Origin: SZUA-36 sp963749115
GTDB taxonomy: Bacteria > Pseudomonadota > Gammaproteobacteria > Xanthomonadales > SZUA-36
Assembly (NCBI GenBank): GCA_963749115.1
Contig: CAVVLP010000001.1
Coordinates: forward strand, 62,001-126,000
Length of the DNA stretch: 64,000 nucleotides
Direction: 5' to 3'
Shown: piece by piece, positions 20,214 to 31,439 of the stretch
Layout of the letters: each line of letters begins with the position of its first letter
Position numbering within the stretch: position 1 is the stretch's first letter
Notes under the pieces: model-generated
Seen by the model: the letters and a program-made list of their open reading frames with translations, nothing else
What the model was told of the DNA's origin: nothing
Database searches by the model: none
Position numbers and translations under genes: made by a program

Positions 20214-21341
20214 TCAACGGTATTTTCGCAAATACATCCATTCAAAATAGCGTTTGACCCAGTGCAGGGGCAGCATTTGCGGCAGAATAAAATTGCGCTT
20301 TTGCGTGCGCGCTACCAGCATGCCCTTGTTGTAGCTGTCGATAATACACAGGAGTTCGACCTTGAAGGACTCGCTGGCGGGTTTGCCGGCCAGTTCCGCC
20401 AGCAGGTTGGCGGCGGCGGTGGTTGCCTGCAGATCCGCCATGTGCGCCTGTTTGGGCATCCAGTCAGGACCCGGGGAAGCTACCGGAGTCACCGGCGACA
20501 TAAACCTTGTCCATACCCTCAACCTGGCAAAGGCCATTGGCCTTGATCAGACCACCTTCCGAACGCGGCAATTCCGTGTTGTCGAACCACAGGTTACCCG
20601 TCATACCCGGCATGAACAGGATCATGTCCGCCTCGAACTCGGTGGCCTCGGTGATCACCTTGTTGGCCTCAAAGGCCTTCATCTTGTGACCGAGGTGGGT
20701 AACGATATCCCGCTTGGCCATTTCGGACAGGATACCTTCAACCGCTTTCGGGCCAAGACGTGCACCCGGTTTCGGTGCCGGTGTGAAGAACACCAGTTTG
20801 AATTTGTCACGCCGTCCCTGTTTGCGCAGCCAGTTATCGATACCGAACAGAAACTCAAAAACCGGCCCACCGCGCATCGCCGAAGGCTCTTTCGGGTTAC
20901 CGGCGAAACCAAAAGCGATCGTGCCACCTTCCATTGCAGCGAGGCGATCGCGTATTTTGACGGTCGCATCGATTCCGCCACAGGGTGTTATCGAATGCTC
21001 GATACCGGGCAACTTGCGTATAAACCGTCCACCCGAGGCAATGATCAGACCATCGTTGGGGATGTCACCCGCGCTGGTTTCAAGCGTGCGCCCACCATCC
21101 TTCAACCCGGTGACCTCGGCCGCGTGATAGGTCACCTTCATACGCCGGAAGAAGTTGTGTAGCGGCACAACCAGGTCTTCGGGTTTACGCAGACCGGTCG
21201 GTATCCAGATCGTACCCGGGTAATAGACAAATTCGGGTTTGGGCGCGACAACATCAATCTGTAAATCGGGGTCGCCAACGCGAGTTTGCGAATGGCTGTC
21301 AGGGCGCCAAAACCGGCGCCAACCACGGTGATACGTGACAT
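20214..21341 (-). CDS. Sulfide:quinone-oxidoreductase-like FAD flavoprotein (frameshifted)
   Basis: About 375 residues on the minus strand, read across two shifts: one near 21290 (a missing base fits best) and one extra C in a four-base run (GGGG on the plus strand at 20473-20476). N-terminal dinucleotide fold VVGAGFGALTAIRKL; a second fold around residue 140; KVYVAGDSGSFPGPDWMPKQAHMADLQATTAA is the FAD-contacting segment typical of SQR/NDH-2 enzymes (split here by the shift). The amphipathic, aromatic C-terminus suits membrane association. It likely passes electrons from sulfide or a related donor to quinone; the redox cysteines are not securely placed, so the substrate is uncertain. Confidence 0.68.
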
Positions 21342-21472
21342 AAATACTCCTTGGCATTCTGTTGATATTTAATCCGCCTAATTTTACGTCTGATGCCACA
21401 GATATGCAGCAAAAGAGTCTATAATTTCACACATTTCCGGGATTCCCGAAAGGCAGGAAAAGGTTGGCAAGC

Positions 21473-22122
21473 ATGAAACCAGACTGGCGGATTCTGTATG
21501 CGATCTCGGCAGCCGCGGTATTGGTCGGTCTTTTGTTTGATCTGCCGACACTTTATATTGCGGCCAAACCCTTATTGATGATCACCCTGTTGCTGTACTT
21601 TGTTTTTGCAACAAAGGGCTACCCGCGCTGGCGTTTTTACGTGATGGCAGCACTGGTGTTTTCCTGGGCCGGGGATGTATTCCTGATCTCCAGCGACTGG
21701 TTTATCGCCGGCCTGGTTTCGTTCCTGATCGCCCACGTTTTCTACATCATCGCCTACCAGAAAACCGGTGCGGCAAACGGTGAACTGAGACCATTGGATA
21801 TCTTCAAATTTGTAGTTTACGGGGTCGTTTTAATGTGGATCATCTACCCGGGCCTGGGTGACCTGCTGATTCCGGTACTGATCTACGCCCTGGTGCTGCT
21901 GGCATGGGTGTGTGGGCCCACAAACGCAGGGGTGCAACCTCCTCCACCAGCTTTCAGCTTGTGGCGATCGGTGCCATCCTGTTTGCGCTTTCAGACGGCC
22001 TGATTGCGGTCAATAAATTTGCTTATGCAGTACCCGCCGAACGAATCCTGATAATGTCCATTTACATGACCGCCCAGTACCTGATTGTGCAGGGTTTAAT
22101 TAAACACACGGAGAGAACATGA
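21473..22122 (+). CDS. YhhN family membrane protein (lysoplasmalogenase-like, frameshifted)
   Basis: About 216 residues from ATG 21473 (AGGAAAAGG upstream; a TTG at 21464 is possible). Eight or so hydrophobic helices with FSWAGDVFLI, SFLIAHVFYIIAY and, after the shift, FALSDGLIAVNKF, the two Asp-containing YhhN motifs. The frame changes near 21912 in a GTGTGT tract, in the sense of two extra or one missing base. YhhN/TMEM86 proteins hydrolyse lysoplasmalogens in animals; the bacterial substrate is not established. It overlaps the next gene's ATG by four bases. Confidence 0.8.
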
Positions 22123-24846
22123 AATCCATTCTGCAACGCACCATGACCCTGGTAATTCTTGCCAGCGTTTTTTACAAACTACGCCAATGCCGGGGACGAT
22201 TTTGTTTTCTGGCCAAATGCGGATTACGACCCTGCCATTCCAACATTCAAAACTGTGCTTGGCTACGAACCCGGTGAACGGATCACCTGGCATGCCGATG
22301 CCATCCGTTATTTTGAAGCACTCGCCGAAGCCGCACCGGAGCGGATTTCGGTCAGCAACTTATGCACAAAGCTGGGAAGGCCGTGAACTTATCTACGCAG
22401 TGGTTACTTCGGCTGAGAACATGGCCCGTATCGATACCATCAAGAGCAATATGCAACGCCTTGCTGATCCCCGCAAAACCTCACGCGGCGAGGCACAGGA
22501 AATTATCAAGACCCAACCGGCCGTCACCTGGCTCTCCTATGCTGTTCATGGCAACGAGATTTCATCCACCGAGGCTGCCATGCTAACCGCTTACCACCTG
22601 CTGGCCTCGCGTGGTGACAAACGCGTGGCGGATATCATGCGTGACACGGTGGTGGTGATTGACCCGATGCAAAACCCGGATGGCCGTGACCGCTTTATCC
22701 ATCATTTTGAGATTGCAGAAGGGCTGGTACCGGATTCGGACAGGATTTCCGCCGAACACAATGAACCCTGGCCGGGCGGGCGCACCAACCACTACTTTTT
22801 CGACCTGAACCGCGATTGGTTCATCATGACACAACCGGAAACCCGAGGCCGGGTCAAACTACTGCAGGAGTGGTATCCGGTGGCCTTTGTTGACGCGCAC
22901 GAAATGGGTTCGGACAGCACTTACTTTTTCGCACCCGGCGCCACTCCATACAACCCTCACCTTGCCTCAAACCAACGTGAAAGCCTTGAGATTTTCGGGA
23001 AAAACAATGCCCGCTGGTTTGATACATTTGGCCTGGACTATTACACACGTGAGGTATTTGACGAGTTTTACCCGGGTTACGGCGCCAGTTGGCCATCCTA
23101 TTTCGGCAGTATTTCGATGACCTATGAACAGGCGTCGTCGCGCGGACTGGTCGTCAGGCAGTATGACGGCAAGGACCTGACCTTTGCCTTACACCATCCG
23201 CAATCACTTTGTCACCTCACTGAGCACGGCAGAAACGATGGTGGCAAACCGTCAGAAGTTTCTTAACGATTTTTATAATTACCGGGCCAGCGCCATCGAA
23301 GAAGGAAAAACTGGCAATGTCCGCTCCTATATCCTGCCGACCCAGGCTGACCAGGCTGCCGCAAACAAGCTGGTTGGCCTGCTGGTGCACCAGGGTGTCG
23401 AGGTTGGCCGTGCAGGCTCGTCCTTCGAAGCCTGTGGCAAGTCCTACGAGGCCGGCAGCTATGTTATTAACACGGCGCAGCCGGCGAAGCGCTTTATCCG
23501 CACACTGATGGATACCAATGTGCCAATGGAAAAAGATTTCATCGCTGAACAGGAGCGCCGACGCGCCAAGAACCTGAGTGATGAAATTTACGACGTGACC
23601 GGTTGGTCACTGCCGCTGATGATGAATGTGTGCCGATAGCTGCAATCGCAGCATCAGCGGAAAGTTCACCACCCAGGGACCGGAACTGGTGCAGGCCGGC
23701 AAGGTATCGGGTTCAAGCGGTCCGGTTGCCTACCTGGTGCCATGGGGTTCCGCCACTGCCGTTCGCTTCTTGACCAACGCGTTGCGACAGGGTCTTGACG
23801 TCAAGAGTTCTGACAAGGCATTTACACATTCGGGCAGACGCTACCCGGCAGGCACGCTGATCATCGATGTGGCGGATAATGCGAATACGCTGTCGGACAC
23901 CATCGCTGAGCTTGCGGCAACAACCGGGGCTGACGTGGTATCGGTCGACAATAGCTGGGTCACTGACGGACCGAATTTTGGCAGCGAAAACGTCGTCAGG
24001 TTCAACCCGCCCAGGGTCGCCATCGCCTGGGATCAGCCGACCTCTTCATACAGCGCCGGTAACACGCGTTTTGTCATCGAGCGGCAGTTTGATTTCCCGG
24101 TTACAGCGATCCGCGTAAACCAGCTTAAGAAAGCGGATCTGAGCCGCTACCAGGTGTTGATCCTGCCGGCAATTGGCTGGAGTGGCAGCTACGATCAAGC
24201 GCTGGGTCAAAAAGGCACCGACAACCTGAAGGACTGGGTTGCAAAAGGCGGTGTTCTGATCGGTATTGGCAGTGCCAACCGTTACCTTGCCGATCCCGAG
24301 ATCGACCTGCTCTCCATCCGCAGGGAAAACGCGGTGATTGAAGTGGATAAGGAGAAAGTCAAATCCAATGGAAATGGCAAAAGTGACGATGAAAAGTCGA
24401 AGGAAGCTACTGTTGAAGGTCAGTATCTGACCAGCAGCGATGACTATAAGGCTCTCATCACACCGGAGAAAGACAACCCCGATTCAGTGGCCGGCGTACT
24501 GGTCAAATCAAACGTCGATCCCGATCACTGGCTCGGCGCAGGTGTCTCACCGACATTGAATGTGCTTGTCAGGGGTTCCGATATTTACACACCGATCAAA
24601 ATGGATAAGGGTGTCAATGTCGCGGTATTCAGCAATGCAGATGAATTGCTTGCCAGTGGTTACATGTGGGAACAGAACCGGAAACAAATGGCTTACAAAC
24701 CGTTTGTCGTCGCTCAGCGAAATGGCCGGGGCTACGTGATCGGTTTTACCCAGGACCCGAATGTGCGCGCCTATCTTGATGGACTGAATGTCATTTTCAT
24801 GAATGCCATCCTGCGCGGATCAGCACATGCGAGACCAGTTCGTTAG
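22119..24846 (+). CDS. Secreted M14 zinc carboxypeptidase (four frameshifts)
   Basis: Five overlapping frame segments form one protein of about 907 residues: extra bases fit in a T6 run at 22168-22173, near 22354, near 23190 and near 23627. A signal peptide is followed by the M14 domain with the zinc motif AVHGNE (His and Glu) and VAFVDAHEMG (third ligand), plus GRDRF and the Arg/Tyr-rich substrate region. The C-terminal half is a class-I-glutamine-amidotransferase-like fold seen in large bacterial M14 peptidases. Probably a periplasmic or secreted peptidase. The even spread of shifts and lack of decay argue for sequencing error. Confidence 0.82.
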
Positions 24847-24961
24847 CTTATGCGCGGACCTGCCGTTGACAAGCAATTGCAGGCACGCCAACGTTGGGAT
24901 CCGCCTGTGAATTCACGTTAAATTCACTTTATGGCAGATACCATGATTTAGTACAAAAAAA

Positions 24962-24984
24962 AGCCCGCAAACTAGCGGGCTTTT
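24962..24984. terminator. Bidirectional intrinsic terminator
   Basis: AGCCCGC (24962-24968) pairs with GCGGGCT (24975-24981) around a six-base loop, with an A run on the left and TTTT on the right. It ends the M14 gene and, read on the minus strand, the convergent membrane-protein gene. Confidence 0.85.
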
Positions 24985-25052
24985 CTGTTAAAACGTGTCG
25001 CTACGCTGCGTTATGTCCGCATGATATTTGTCCGTAACGGCATGCTGGTTGG

Positions 25053-25874
25053 TCATCCGGCCAGTTGAGGTATCAATCCTGTGACCAACTCGAAACCGGC
25101 AAGCGGAATCGCATAAAGTTCCAGTGTGTGCCGACCGATGAAGTGCAAAGTGCTGCTTATGAAATTCGCTGGCTGGATACGACTCGGAGCACGTTGAAAA
25201 AGGCACAGACTCCAGGACATCAGGCAGGTGCCAAGAAAGAAAACAGTCAACTGGACATCGGTAAACGAGAATTCGATCTGCTCCTGCCAGAGGTAAACTA
25301 CCGCTGCAACAAAACAGGCCAGCAGACGCATCAGCCCTATGCTCTCAGGTATTGTGCAGACGGCCGCAGTTGAACTTTGGGAAGTGCCAGCATCATCGAT
25401 AAGCGACCTACGTTCGAGATACATGCGCTGGCATAAGCCGAGCAAGGCCCACAACCACCCTTCTGCGCCGTAATCGAAAACATTTGAAACTAAAGGCAGC
25501 AGGGCTAAAAGTATGCCGATGAAGATCACAAAAGCAGGCCAACCGTATGCTTTCATCAGGTGTTGCACCTTCGGCCGAACCATCCGGATGAGCACATAGC
25601 TTAAGAGAATGTTCAGCGCCATCCAGTCCCAATCATTGTTCCAGCTATCAAGCAAGGTCAGAATAATACCTAGCCCAATCCAACGGAGCGGGATCACCCG
25701 GCTCCGCGCGTACCCAATCATGAAGAAGAACGGCGGTGCCGCCAGACGCCCAACAACGCTCCACCAGTCGGCGTTTTCAATGAAGAAATAACCAAAATGA
25801 CCAATCGTAACCAGGATGATCGCGGCAGTTTTAAGCCAATCGGTGTTGTCAACAATGTAAGGTGAACGAGTCAT
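25053..25874 (-). CDS. Polytopic membrane protein, TraX/acyltransferase-like
   Basis: About 273 residues if started at ATG 25874 (MTRSPYIVDNTDWLK); an earlier in-frame start at 25970 adds a non-hydrophobic stretch with no recognisable features. The first helix region LKTAAIILVTIGHFGYFF and the later PPFFFMIGYARSR resemble TraX-type and acyltransferase-3 membrane proteins, which acetylate pilins or polymers. About eight helices follow, with SSTLHFIGRHTLELYAI near the end as in acyltransferase-3 families. The substrate is unknown. Confidence 0.6.
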   Translation of the reverse strand: MTRSPYIVDNTDWLKTAAIILVTIGHFGYFFIENADWWSVVGRLAAPPFFFMIGYARSRVIPLRWIGLGIILTLLDSWNNDWDWMALNILLSYVLIRMVRPKVQHLMKAYGWPAFVIFIGILLALLPLVSNVFDYGAEGWLWALLGLCQRMYLERRSLIDDAGTSQSSTAAVCTIPESIGLMRLLACFVAAVVYLWQEQIEFSFTDVQLTVFFLGTCLMSWSLCLFQRAPSRIQPANFISSTLHFIGRHTLELYAIPLAGFELVTGLIPQLAG

Positions 25875-26264
25875 AGTGAGATCACGGTGAAAGTGGACAG
25901 ACTGCGATTTGCATGTTAACGGTGCTAGTGCTCCTTCACGTGGTAGCGGGTGCTTTGGTAATGCTTCCACTCAATTAACGCCTGGATCAGATAAACGTCT
26001 GAAATGAAGGCCATGCGACCTTAGGTCAAGGTACAAATGATGACAACAGAAATATTTTGGGACGAACTGTTCGCCATAGCACCCTTGTCTAGAAGGCGGG
26101 TCAGTGAATCTTGCATCTATATAATATTTAGAAGCAAAAGTGCTTGTTTTGCTTTATTATAGAACACGTCAGCGAATTGATCAGCGGTACGATTCCGGGC
26201 GGTGTAATAAGCCCTTCGTCACCCGTAGCATGAAATATTTTGTATTCCCAAGGAGAACCACGAG
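25875..26264. other. Divergent intergenic region
   Basis: Nearly 400 bases between the TraX-like gene and the small secreted protein. It holds a copy of a 14-base motif (TAGTGCTCCTTCAC at 25926-25939) that recurs at 32683-32696, and an AT-rich stretch near 26110-26160 likely to carry the promoter for the next gene. No supported gene. Confidence 0.45.
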
Positions 26265-26648
26265 ATGAAAACTTTGATACGAGTTATGGCTATTTCCATG
26301 TTAATGGTCTTTGCTGCTCCGGCTTATTCAGAAACAATACAGATCTTTAACTGCACATATGAAGGCGATGCAACCGAAGATGAAGTTATGGACATGGCCA
26401 GCAAATGGCTTAAGGCAGCGAAAACATTAAAAGGCGGTGAAAACCTACAAATTGCAATCAGGCACCCCGTAGCTGCCGCAGTCACCGACATTGATTTTAA
26501 ATTTGTTGTAATCACGCCTAATTTTGCTGAGTGGGGTGCATTTACGGATGCTTATGAAGCATCGGTGCTTCAGGAAATAGATGATGAACTATTCAAAATT
26601 GCAAACTGTGGTGAATCTTCCTTATGGGAAGGTGGGATGGTTGAATAA
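26265..26648 (+). CDS. Small secreted protein of unknown function
   Basis: 127 residues, with AAGGAG upstream of the ATG. A clear signal peptide (cleavage near AYS-ET) leads to an acidic mature protein with two cysteines (FNCTYEG and ANCGESS) that could form one disulfide, and no motif I recognise. It stands alone between a long 5' region and its own terminator, so it is probably a monocistronic, well-expressed periplasmic protein. Confidence 0.75.
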   Translation: MKTLIRVMAISMLMVFAAPAYSETIQIFNCTYEGDATEDEVMDMASKWLKAAKTLKGGENLQIAIRHPVAAAVTDIDFKFVVITPNFAEWGAFTDAYEASVLQEIDDELFKIANCGESSLWEGGMVE

Positions 26649-26670
26649 AGACACATTAATTTAGATTGGA

Positions 26671-26700
26671 AGGCCGTCGAATATGACGGCCTTTTTTTTG
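26671..26700 (+). terminator. Intrinsic terminator of the small secreted protein
   Basis: AGGCCGTC (26671-26678) pairs with GACGGCCT (26685-26692), followed by an eight-base T run. A strong rho-independent terminator 22 bases after the stop. Confidence 0.9.
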
Positions 26701-26795
26701 AGCGACAAAATGACGCCCAGGTACTAAAGACGTAAAGGTCGGAGCTTCAAACAGGTCATTCTACGCCAGCGCGATTCAGCGGGCCAAAACCTGGA

Positions 26796-27011
26796 TCACT
26801 TCCAGCGGCCCTGGTCCACCTTCCGCAGCCATGATTTATCGAAAACCTTCTTTGCAAGGTCAGGGTCAGTATGAGGTGCAATCAAGTCTCTGTATGCTTG
26901 CTGAACCTGTTCATACTCTTCTGCGCAGTATTCTGCCCGCTCCTTGGGCAAAAGCTTTTTAGACACCACATCAGAGAACAGCCTGGGGTTGGCGCCATAT
27001 GCCATGCACAA
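26796..27011 (-). CDS. Hypothetical short protein downstream of the NRPS gene
   Basis: 71 residues from a TTG (ATG at 27005 possible), 60 bases after the Pls-type gene on the same strand. Charged and helical, with no membrane segment and three Cys (C2, and two around YCAEEY); I do not recognise it. Its codon pattern is plausible but the weak start and lack of ribosome site leave doubt. It could be the last gene of the NRPS operon or a fragment. Confidence 0.4.
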   Translation of the reverse strand: MCMAYGANPRLFSDVVSKKLLPKERAEYCAEEYEQVQQAYRDLIAPHTDPDLAKKVFDKSWLRKVDQGRWK

Positions 27012-27071
27012 CAGGCAACGCCTAACCTGGGGACTCCTCGGTACGCTTTAATCCGGTCGCTAACATATCCG

Positions 27072-30000
27072 TCATCTGTAACTATCCACAGGTTCTGCCG
27101 GGCTGCCTTCGTAAGTACCTGGCTGTAGGTGCATCTCCTTCAAAACCAGGCACAATGGCTCCAGATTAGTCTCCGGCCCGATAACTGCCCCACCCATAAC
27201 GGTGGCACCAAAGTTAACGGCGCTGCCATCCTGAATCTCGGTCAATTTCAACTTCAAGGTCATATTCTCAAAGGTATGGAACTGCAGAAACCCTGCAACA
27301 ACACAGTCGTCACCAAATTTTACTGCGTTCCAGTCAGAGGCCTGCAGCGGTGAACTGACAATGGTTCGTTTACCAATTTTACAGCCCATCCACCTCAAAA
27401 CAGGGTTCGTCAGCACTGTTCCCGCTGCAAAACTCAGGAAAATCCTGCACCAGGCAAAGAAACAATCCTGCGCGAAGAAATAACTGAAGTGCCGCCAGGA
27501 CCAAAACGGAGTTGAATGATCTGTGCCCCAATGACCGCCCACGAGGAACTTCTTGATAACGACACATGCCATGACAAGTGTCAGCTCGGTCAGGACCAGA
27601 GCAATAAACGCGCTGACAAGAACGTGTCCGCCCAATCGGAGTAGCATACTGTACAAAATTACGTAAACAAGCACATTGGCAATACGCAGGATTCCGATAC
27701 TGAAAATGTCGTTCAGAAAGACACGCGCAAGGAATAGTGGCAGAGTCGGAAGCCTGTCAGCTTCACTTTCTGCATCAAGGTCCGTGCTGGCGAATTTTAG
27801 TGGAGGATTGCCGGCAACCGTTAGCGGCTCACCCGGACGTGACTGCATTTGTCGGCGGAATTGTATTTCGCTTGCCGGCGTCGAGACGCCCAACATGAAA
27901 TTGGCTGGTAAACGCCCCTGCTCGGCCACGCTGTTATTACCGCTGAAAAAGTTCAATGGCATATCAAGCTGGCCTAGTTTCGTGTGCTCAGCACCATAAT
28001 CGAGCATATTGGTAAAGCAGCCATTGGACCAGAATACCTTGGCGTCAGCACTGGCAACCTCCGGTACAAGGTTGAACATGACATCGCACTCCGAGGCACC
28101 CACTCGAGTAAAGCGCAAACCAGCCAGCGCACGCAGATACTGCCCGGTGATGGTCCAGGTCCACTGGTGTTGAATTCGATTCAGCTTTTTCATCCTATAC
28201 ATCAGCAGAGCAGCTTTAAGCCCGCGTGAGGAATACAAGCCTGGTGACGTTGCCGTAAAGCGTAGAAAGACACTACCCAATATAGAGATCAGAACTATGG
28301 TGACCCAGGTAGTAAGAAACGCATAAAGACCCATATGCCACACGATCTCTTGCAACGGCGTTATTTTGAAATATTCGCTCGCCTGTGCCGTCTCCCTGAC
28401 GGGTATGAAACTGGTGGCAAACCAGGTGACCAGGGCTGCTGGTGTGACGACAAGGCAGAATTCGAAGAAAATCTGCATGAAAATATTGAGCGTTTCCAGA
28501 AACCAGATTGGCAGCGTATACCGGCAGTGGCTTGTGGTGCGTTTCATTGCCGTGCAACGGCCACTGAGCTTAGCTGGAGAGCCTTCCCATAATTCATTTG
28601 AGCCCACGTCTCTAAGGATAGGTGTGAACGGAGTGATCCAACTACCGCTGCCCACCGTCACATCGTTGGCAACCCCCGACCGCATACCGATCTTACAACC
28701 GCTGCCGAGGTGTACGGGACCGATATGCAAATCCTGCCCTACCCATCTCAACATGTGAATATAGGCCCTCGCCTGAATAGCGACGTCATCTTCGATGGAG
28801 AGTAAGTCCAGTGGCCCGAAGAATTCTGCGTCATAGGCACATTGGAGGTTACGTCCCACACTCGCACCAAGTCGTCGCAAAACATATGCCATGAGTGGCG
28901 CACTGCGTAAAAAGCTGCCCATTGGTCGTAGCACCGACTGCTCCAGGCGCCCGACACACCAGGTACGAAGGTGCATCCTGCTCCACTTGGGGTACACACC
29001 CGGTGTCACATTATTCCTGTAGATATGCCCCCCCATGCAAAGCTTGATGAACATGACCCAGAGTAAATTCGCAAACGGATATGCAAGGGCAACCAGGTAC
29101 ATCAGGAAGCCGACCACTATAAACTCCCAAAGCAAGGCGGTCATAAAGAACTCGCCAACTTCCGAGAAGGCAACCAGCCCCAAAAAGCCGACCAATGGCG
29201 GTGCGTATAGCAATGCCAGGAACAACGCCTGCAGTATGGTGAAATATCCCGGGGATAACACTTTTGCTGCGACCTCATCACGTTGGTCATCATGTTGCCC
29301 AAAGTGAGCACTGGTCGCAGATGAATCAGTCGTTGATTGCGTCCCTCTTGGACGATTGACTATCTTACGTGCAGTATCACAATCACTTAGAAGCGCCCGC
29401 ACCGGCACCTGCCACCCGGCAGCCTGTAGCCGCTGAGCGAGTTGGGCAATCACGATCGAATGCCCGCCATTATCCGCAAACACATCATCCCAGCCCAGTG
29501 GGGTGTCGAATACCTGTCGACAGATAACTAACACCTCCTCATCACCTGGCTCGATGGCTGCTCTGACTTCAGGCACCAGGCCCTGCCCTTTGTCCTGATA
29601 GCTGCTTTGAATTGGGTGATAGTTATCCTCTGCATCCCCCTCTGCACGCTTCAATAGCCCGGACAGGTTGGGTAAGTGTTCCCGGTCAATCTTCCCTGAC
29701 AGGGGTTTCATGACAAAATTATCGACCAGAAAAATTCGTGAAGGAACCGATGGAGATGGCAGTTGCCTCGCAAGAATTTCCGTGGTTCGGGCGGCCCACT
29801 CCTCAGGGGCCGGGACGGCACCATGGATGTTTGAATCTGAGATCATAGGCGCGACGACAAATGCGACCAGTTCACGGTTTTGATAATCAAGCACAGCAGC
29901 CTCAACCTCATGAACCTGAGTCTGCAGAATGTCCTCAACGGCCTGGACTTCAACACGGTGTCCCCGAACCTTGAGCTGTGTATCGATACGGCCTAGGAAG

Positions 30001-31346
30001 TGTACGCGTTGTGTGAGAGCGTCAATCTTACATTTATCGCCAGTGCGATAGAGTCGGCCAAACTGCGGATGCTTGATGAACTTTGCGGAGGTTTGCTCTG
30101 GCAGGTTACGGTAGCCACGACCAACATGCACACCACCGATACAGAGCTCACCGGCCTCGCCATGCGGCAGTGGCGTAAGCTTGTCGATCTCAAGTATCAC
30201 GTAGGTGACATTGGCCAACGGCGAACCGATAGTAACGGGCTCACCCGGACGCAAGCTCTGCCGACTGGTGTCGGTGCTCGCCTCTGTTGGCCCATAAGTA
30301 TTAATGACCTGCCGCCTGGCACGGGTCCAGGGCTCTACGAGCGCGGCGGGGAACGCTTCACCTGCCGGTACAATGTATCGACACACTGGATAAGGTAAAT
30401 CCACTTCCGGTGTGTGAGTAAGTGTGGTCAGCATCACCGGAGGACAGAAGAGCACCGTGACCTCGGCTTCACGAAACACGGGGACCAGGTCAGGACCTGA
30501 GCGGACCTCGTCTTTGGTTAACATGACCACCGCACAACCGGATACCCACGCGCTGTACATTTCGGAGATGCTGCCATCGTATCCGAGCGACGATGTCAGC
30601 GAGGTCGCATCCATACCCGGAATGAGATCAAGATAATCGGCGTAGCTCAGTGCCAGGTTCACATAACCAGCATGCGGGCTCTCCACACCCTTGGGCATAC
30701 CTGTCGTTCCACTCGTGTAGAAGAGCGTTGCCAGCCTTTGTCCGGGATCATCCAGCCAGGATGGCAAAAGCCTTCGGGGCATGTCTTCAGGCAATGCCAG
30801 TACATCCAGCGTTGGCAGGTCGCGAAAGCTGTCCTGACCACGCGTGAGAACAACCACCGGTTGTGCATCGTTGAGCATGTGGGTGATCAGCGCTTCGGGT
30901 AAGCTGGTGTCGAGAAACATCAGGGTGCCGCCGGCCTTGAGAATGCCGAGGTGAGCGGCGACGATTTGCCAGTTGTCCTGTGACATGGCCACGGCTACAA
31001 CCTGGTCAGGACCGGTCAGGAATGGCGACAGGGCCGCAGCCATCGTTTCGGCCCGGGCATCAAGTTCGGCGTAGGTCAGCGATTCGCCCGTGTGAGGAAT
31101 CTGCAGTGCGGTGTGATCTGGAAACTTCCTGGCGGAGCGGCTAAAAATATCTGTTAGCCATTGTGCACCTTCCTGGTGTGGAACATTGATGAAGTGCCGG
31201 TCACTAAATACTTCAGTCAGGCTGTATGGGCAGTTATCTTCCGTCTCGTCAGGTTTTTTCCTTGCCGCCCAGAGGTAGCGTCTCCACGCAGCAAAGGCCA
31301 ATACAAGAAAGGCCATAAAGACGGAAGTTAAGATGATTGCTGCCAT
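27072..31346 (-). CDS. Pls/PosA-type nonribosomal peptide synthetase with membrane C-terminal half
   Basis: 1,424 residues, intact. A hydrophobic N-terminal anchor (residues 3-20) precedes an adenylation domain (about 60-570) with FYTSGTTGMPKG, NTYGPTEASTD, GELCIGGVHVGRGY, YRTGDK, the LGRIDTQLKVRGHRVE motif and LSGKIDR. The carrier domain has DNGGHSIVIAQ with the phosphopantetheine Ser near residue 655. The remainder alternates membrane helices with hexapeptide-like left-handed beta-helix segments, the layout of epsilon-poly-lysine-synthase-like Pls/PosA proteins, which make amino-acid homopolymers without a thioesterase or classic condensation domain. It follows the amidinotransferase gene by 93 bases on the same strand. 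A PPTase at 45348 could activate it. The monomer cannot be read from the code with confidence. Confidence 0.85.
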   Translation of the reverse strand: MAAIILTSVFMAFLVLAFAAWRRYLWAARKKPDETEDNCPYSLTEVFSDRHFINVPHQEGAQWLTDIFSRSARKFPDHTALQIPHTGESLTYAELDARAETMAAALSPFLTGPDQVVAVAMSQDNWQIVAAHLGILKAGGTLMFLDTSLPEALITHMLNDAQPVVVLTRGQDSFRDLPTLDVLALPEDMPRRLLPSWLDDPGQRLATLFYTSGTTGMPKGVESPHAGYVNLALSYADYLDLIPGMDATSLTSSLGYDGSISEMYSAWVSGCAVVMLTKDEVRSGPDLVPVFREAEVTVLFCPPVMLTTLTHTPEVDLPYPVCRYIVPAGEAFPAALVEPWTRARRQVINTYGPTEASTDTSRQSLRPGEPVTIGSPLANVTYVILEIDKLTPLPHGEAGELCIGGVHVGRGYRNLPEQTSAKFIKHPQFGRLYRTGDKCKIDALTQRVHFLGRIDTQLKVRGHRVEVQAVEDILQTQVHEVEAAVLDYQNRELVAFVVAPMISDSNIHGAVPAPEEWAARTTEILARQLPSPSVPSRIFLVDNFVMKPLSGKIDREHLPNLSGLLKRAEGDAEDNYHPIQSSYQDKGQGLVPEVRAAIEPGDEEVLVICRQVFDTPLGWDDVFADNGGHSIVIAQLAQRLQAAGWQVPVRALLSDCDTARKIVNRPRGTQSTTDSSATSAHFGQHDDQRDEVAAKVLSPGYFTILQALFLALLYAPPLVGFLGLVAFSEVGEFFMTALLWEFIVVGFLMYLVALAYPFANLLWVMFIKLCMGGHIYRNNVTPGVYPKWSRMHLRTWCVGRLEQSVLRPMGSFLRSAPLMAYVLRRLGASVGRNLQCAYDAEFFGPLDLLSIEDDVAIQARAYIHMLRWVGQDLHIGPVHLGSGCKIGMRSGVANDVTVGSGSWITPFTPILRDVGSNELWEGSPAKLSGRCTAMKRTTSHCRYTLPIWFLETLNIFMQIFFEFCLVVTPAALVTWFATSFIPVRETAQASEYFKITPLQEIVWHMGLYAFLTTWVTIVLISILGSVFLRFTATSPGLYSSRGLKAALLMYRMKKLNRIQHQWTWTITGQYLRALAGLRFTRVGASECDVMFNLVPEVASADAKVFWSNGCFTNMLDYGAEHTKLGQLDMPLNFFSGNNSVAEQGRLPANFMLGVSTPASEIQFRRQMQSRPGEPLTVAGNPPLKFASTDLDAESEADRLPTLPLFLARVFLNDIFSIGILRIANVLVYVILYSMLLRLGGHVLVSAFIALVLTELTLVMACVVIKKFLVGGHWGTDHSTPFWSWRHFSYFFAQDCFFAWCRIFLSFAAGTVLTNPVLRWMGCKIGKRTIVSSPLQASDWNAVKFGDDCVVAGFLQFHTFENMTLKLKLTEIQDGSAVNFGATVMGGAVIGPETNLEPLCLVLKEMHLQPGTYEGSPAEPVDSYR

Positions 31347-31439
31347 GAAGTTTATTCACGTGGTCGCGGTCTAAGCCCTCTTGGGGCTATGTTCAAACCC
31401 CGATTAGCCTCTCGCTTGAGTATAACGAAAGCAGAGTGT

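Noticed and set aside
20172..21162. Plus-strand frames opposite the SQR-like gene
   Set aside because: Opposite-strand shadows; the minus strand carries coherent flavoprotein motifs.
27072..31346. Carboxylic acid reductase or multi-module NRPS
   Set aside because: There is one adenylation and one carrier domain; the C-terminal half is membrane helices with hexapeptide-like segments, not a reductase or condensation domain.
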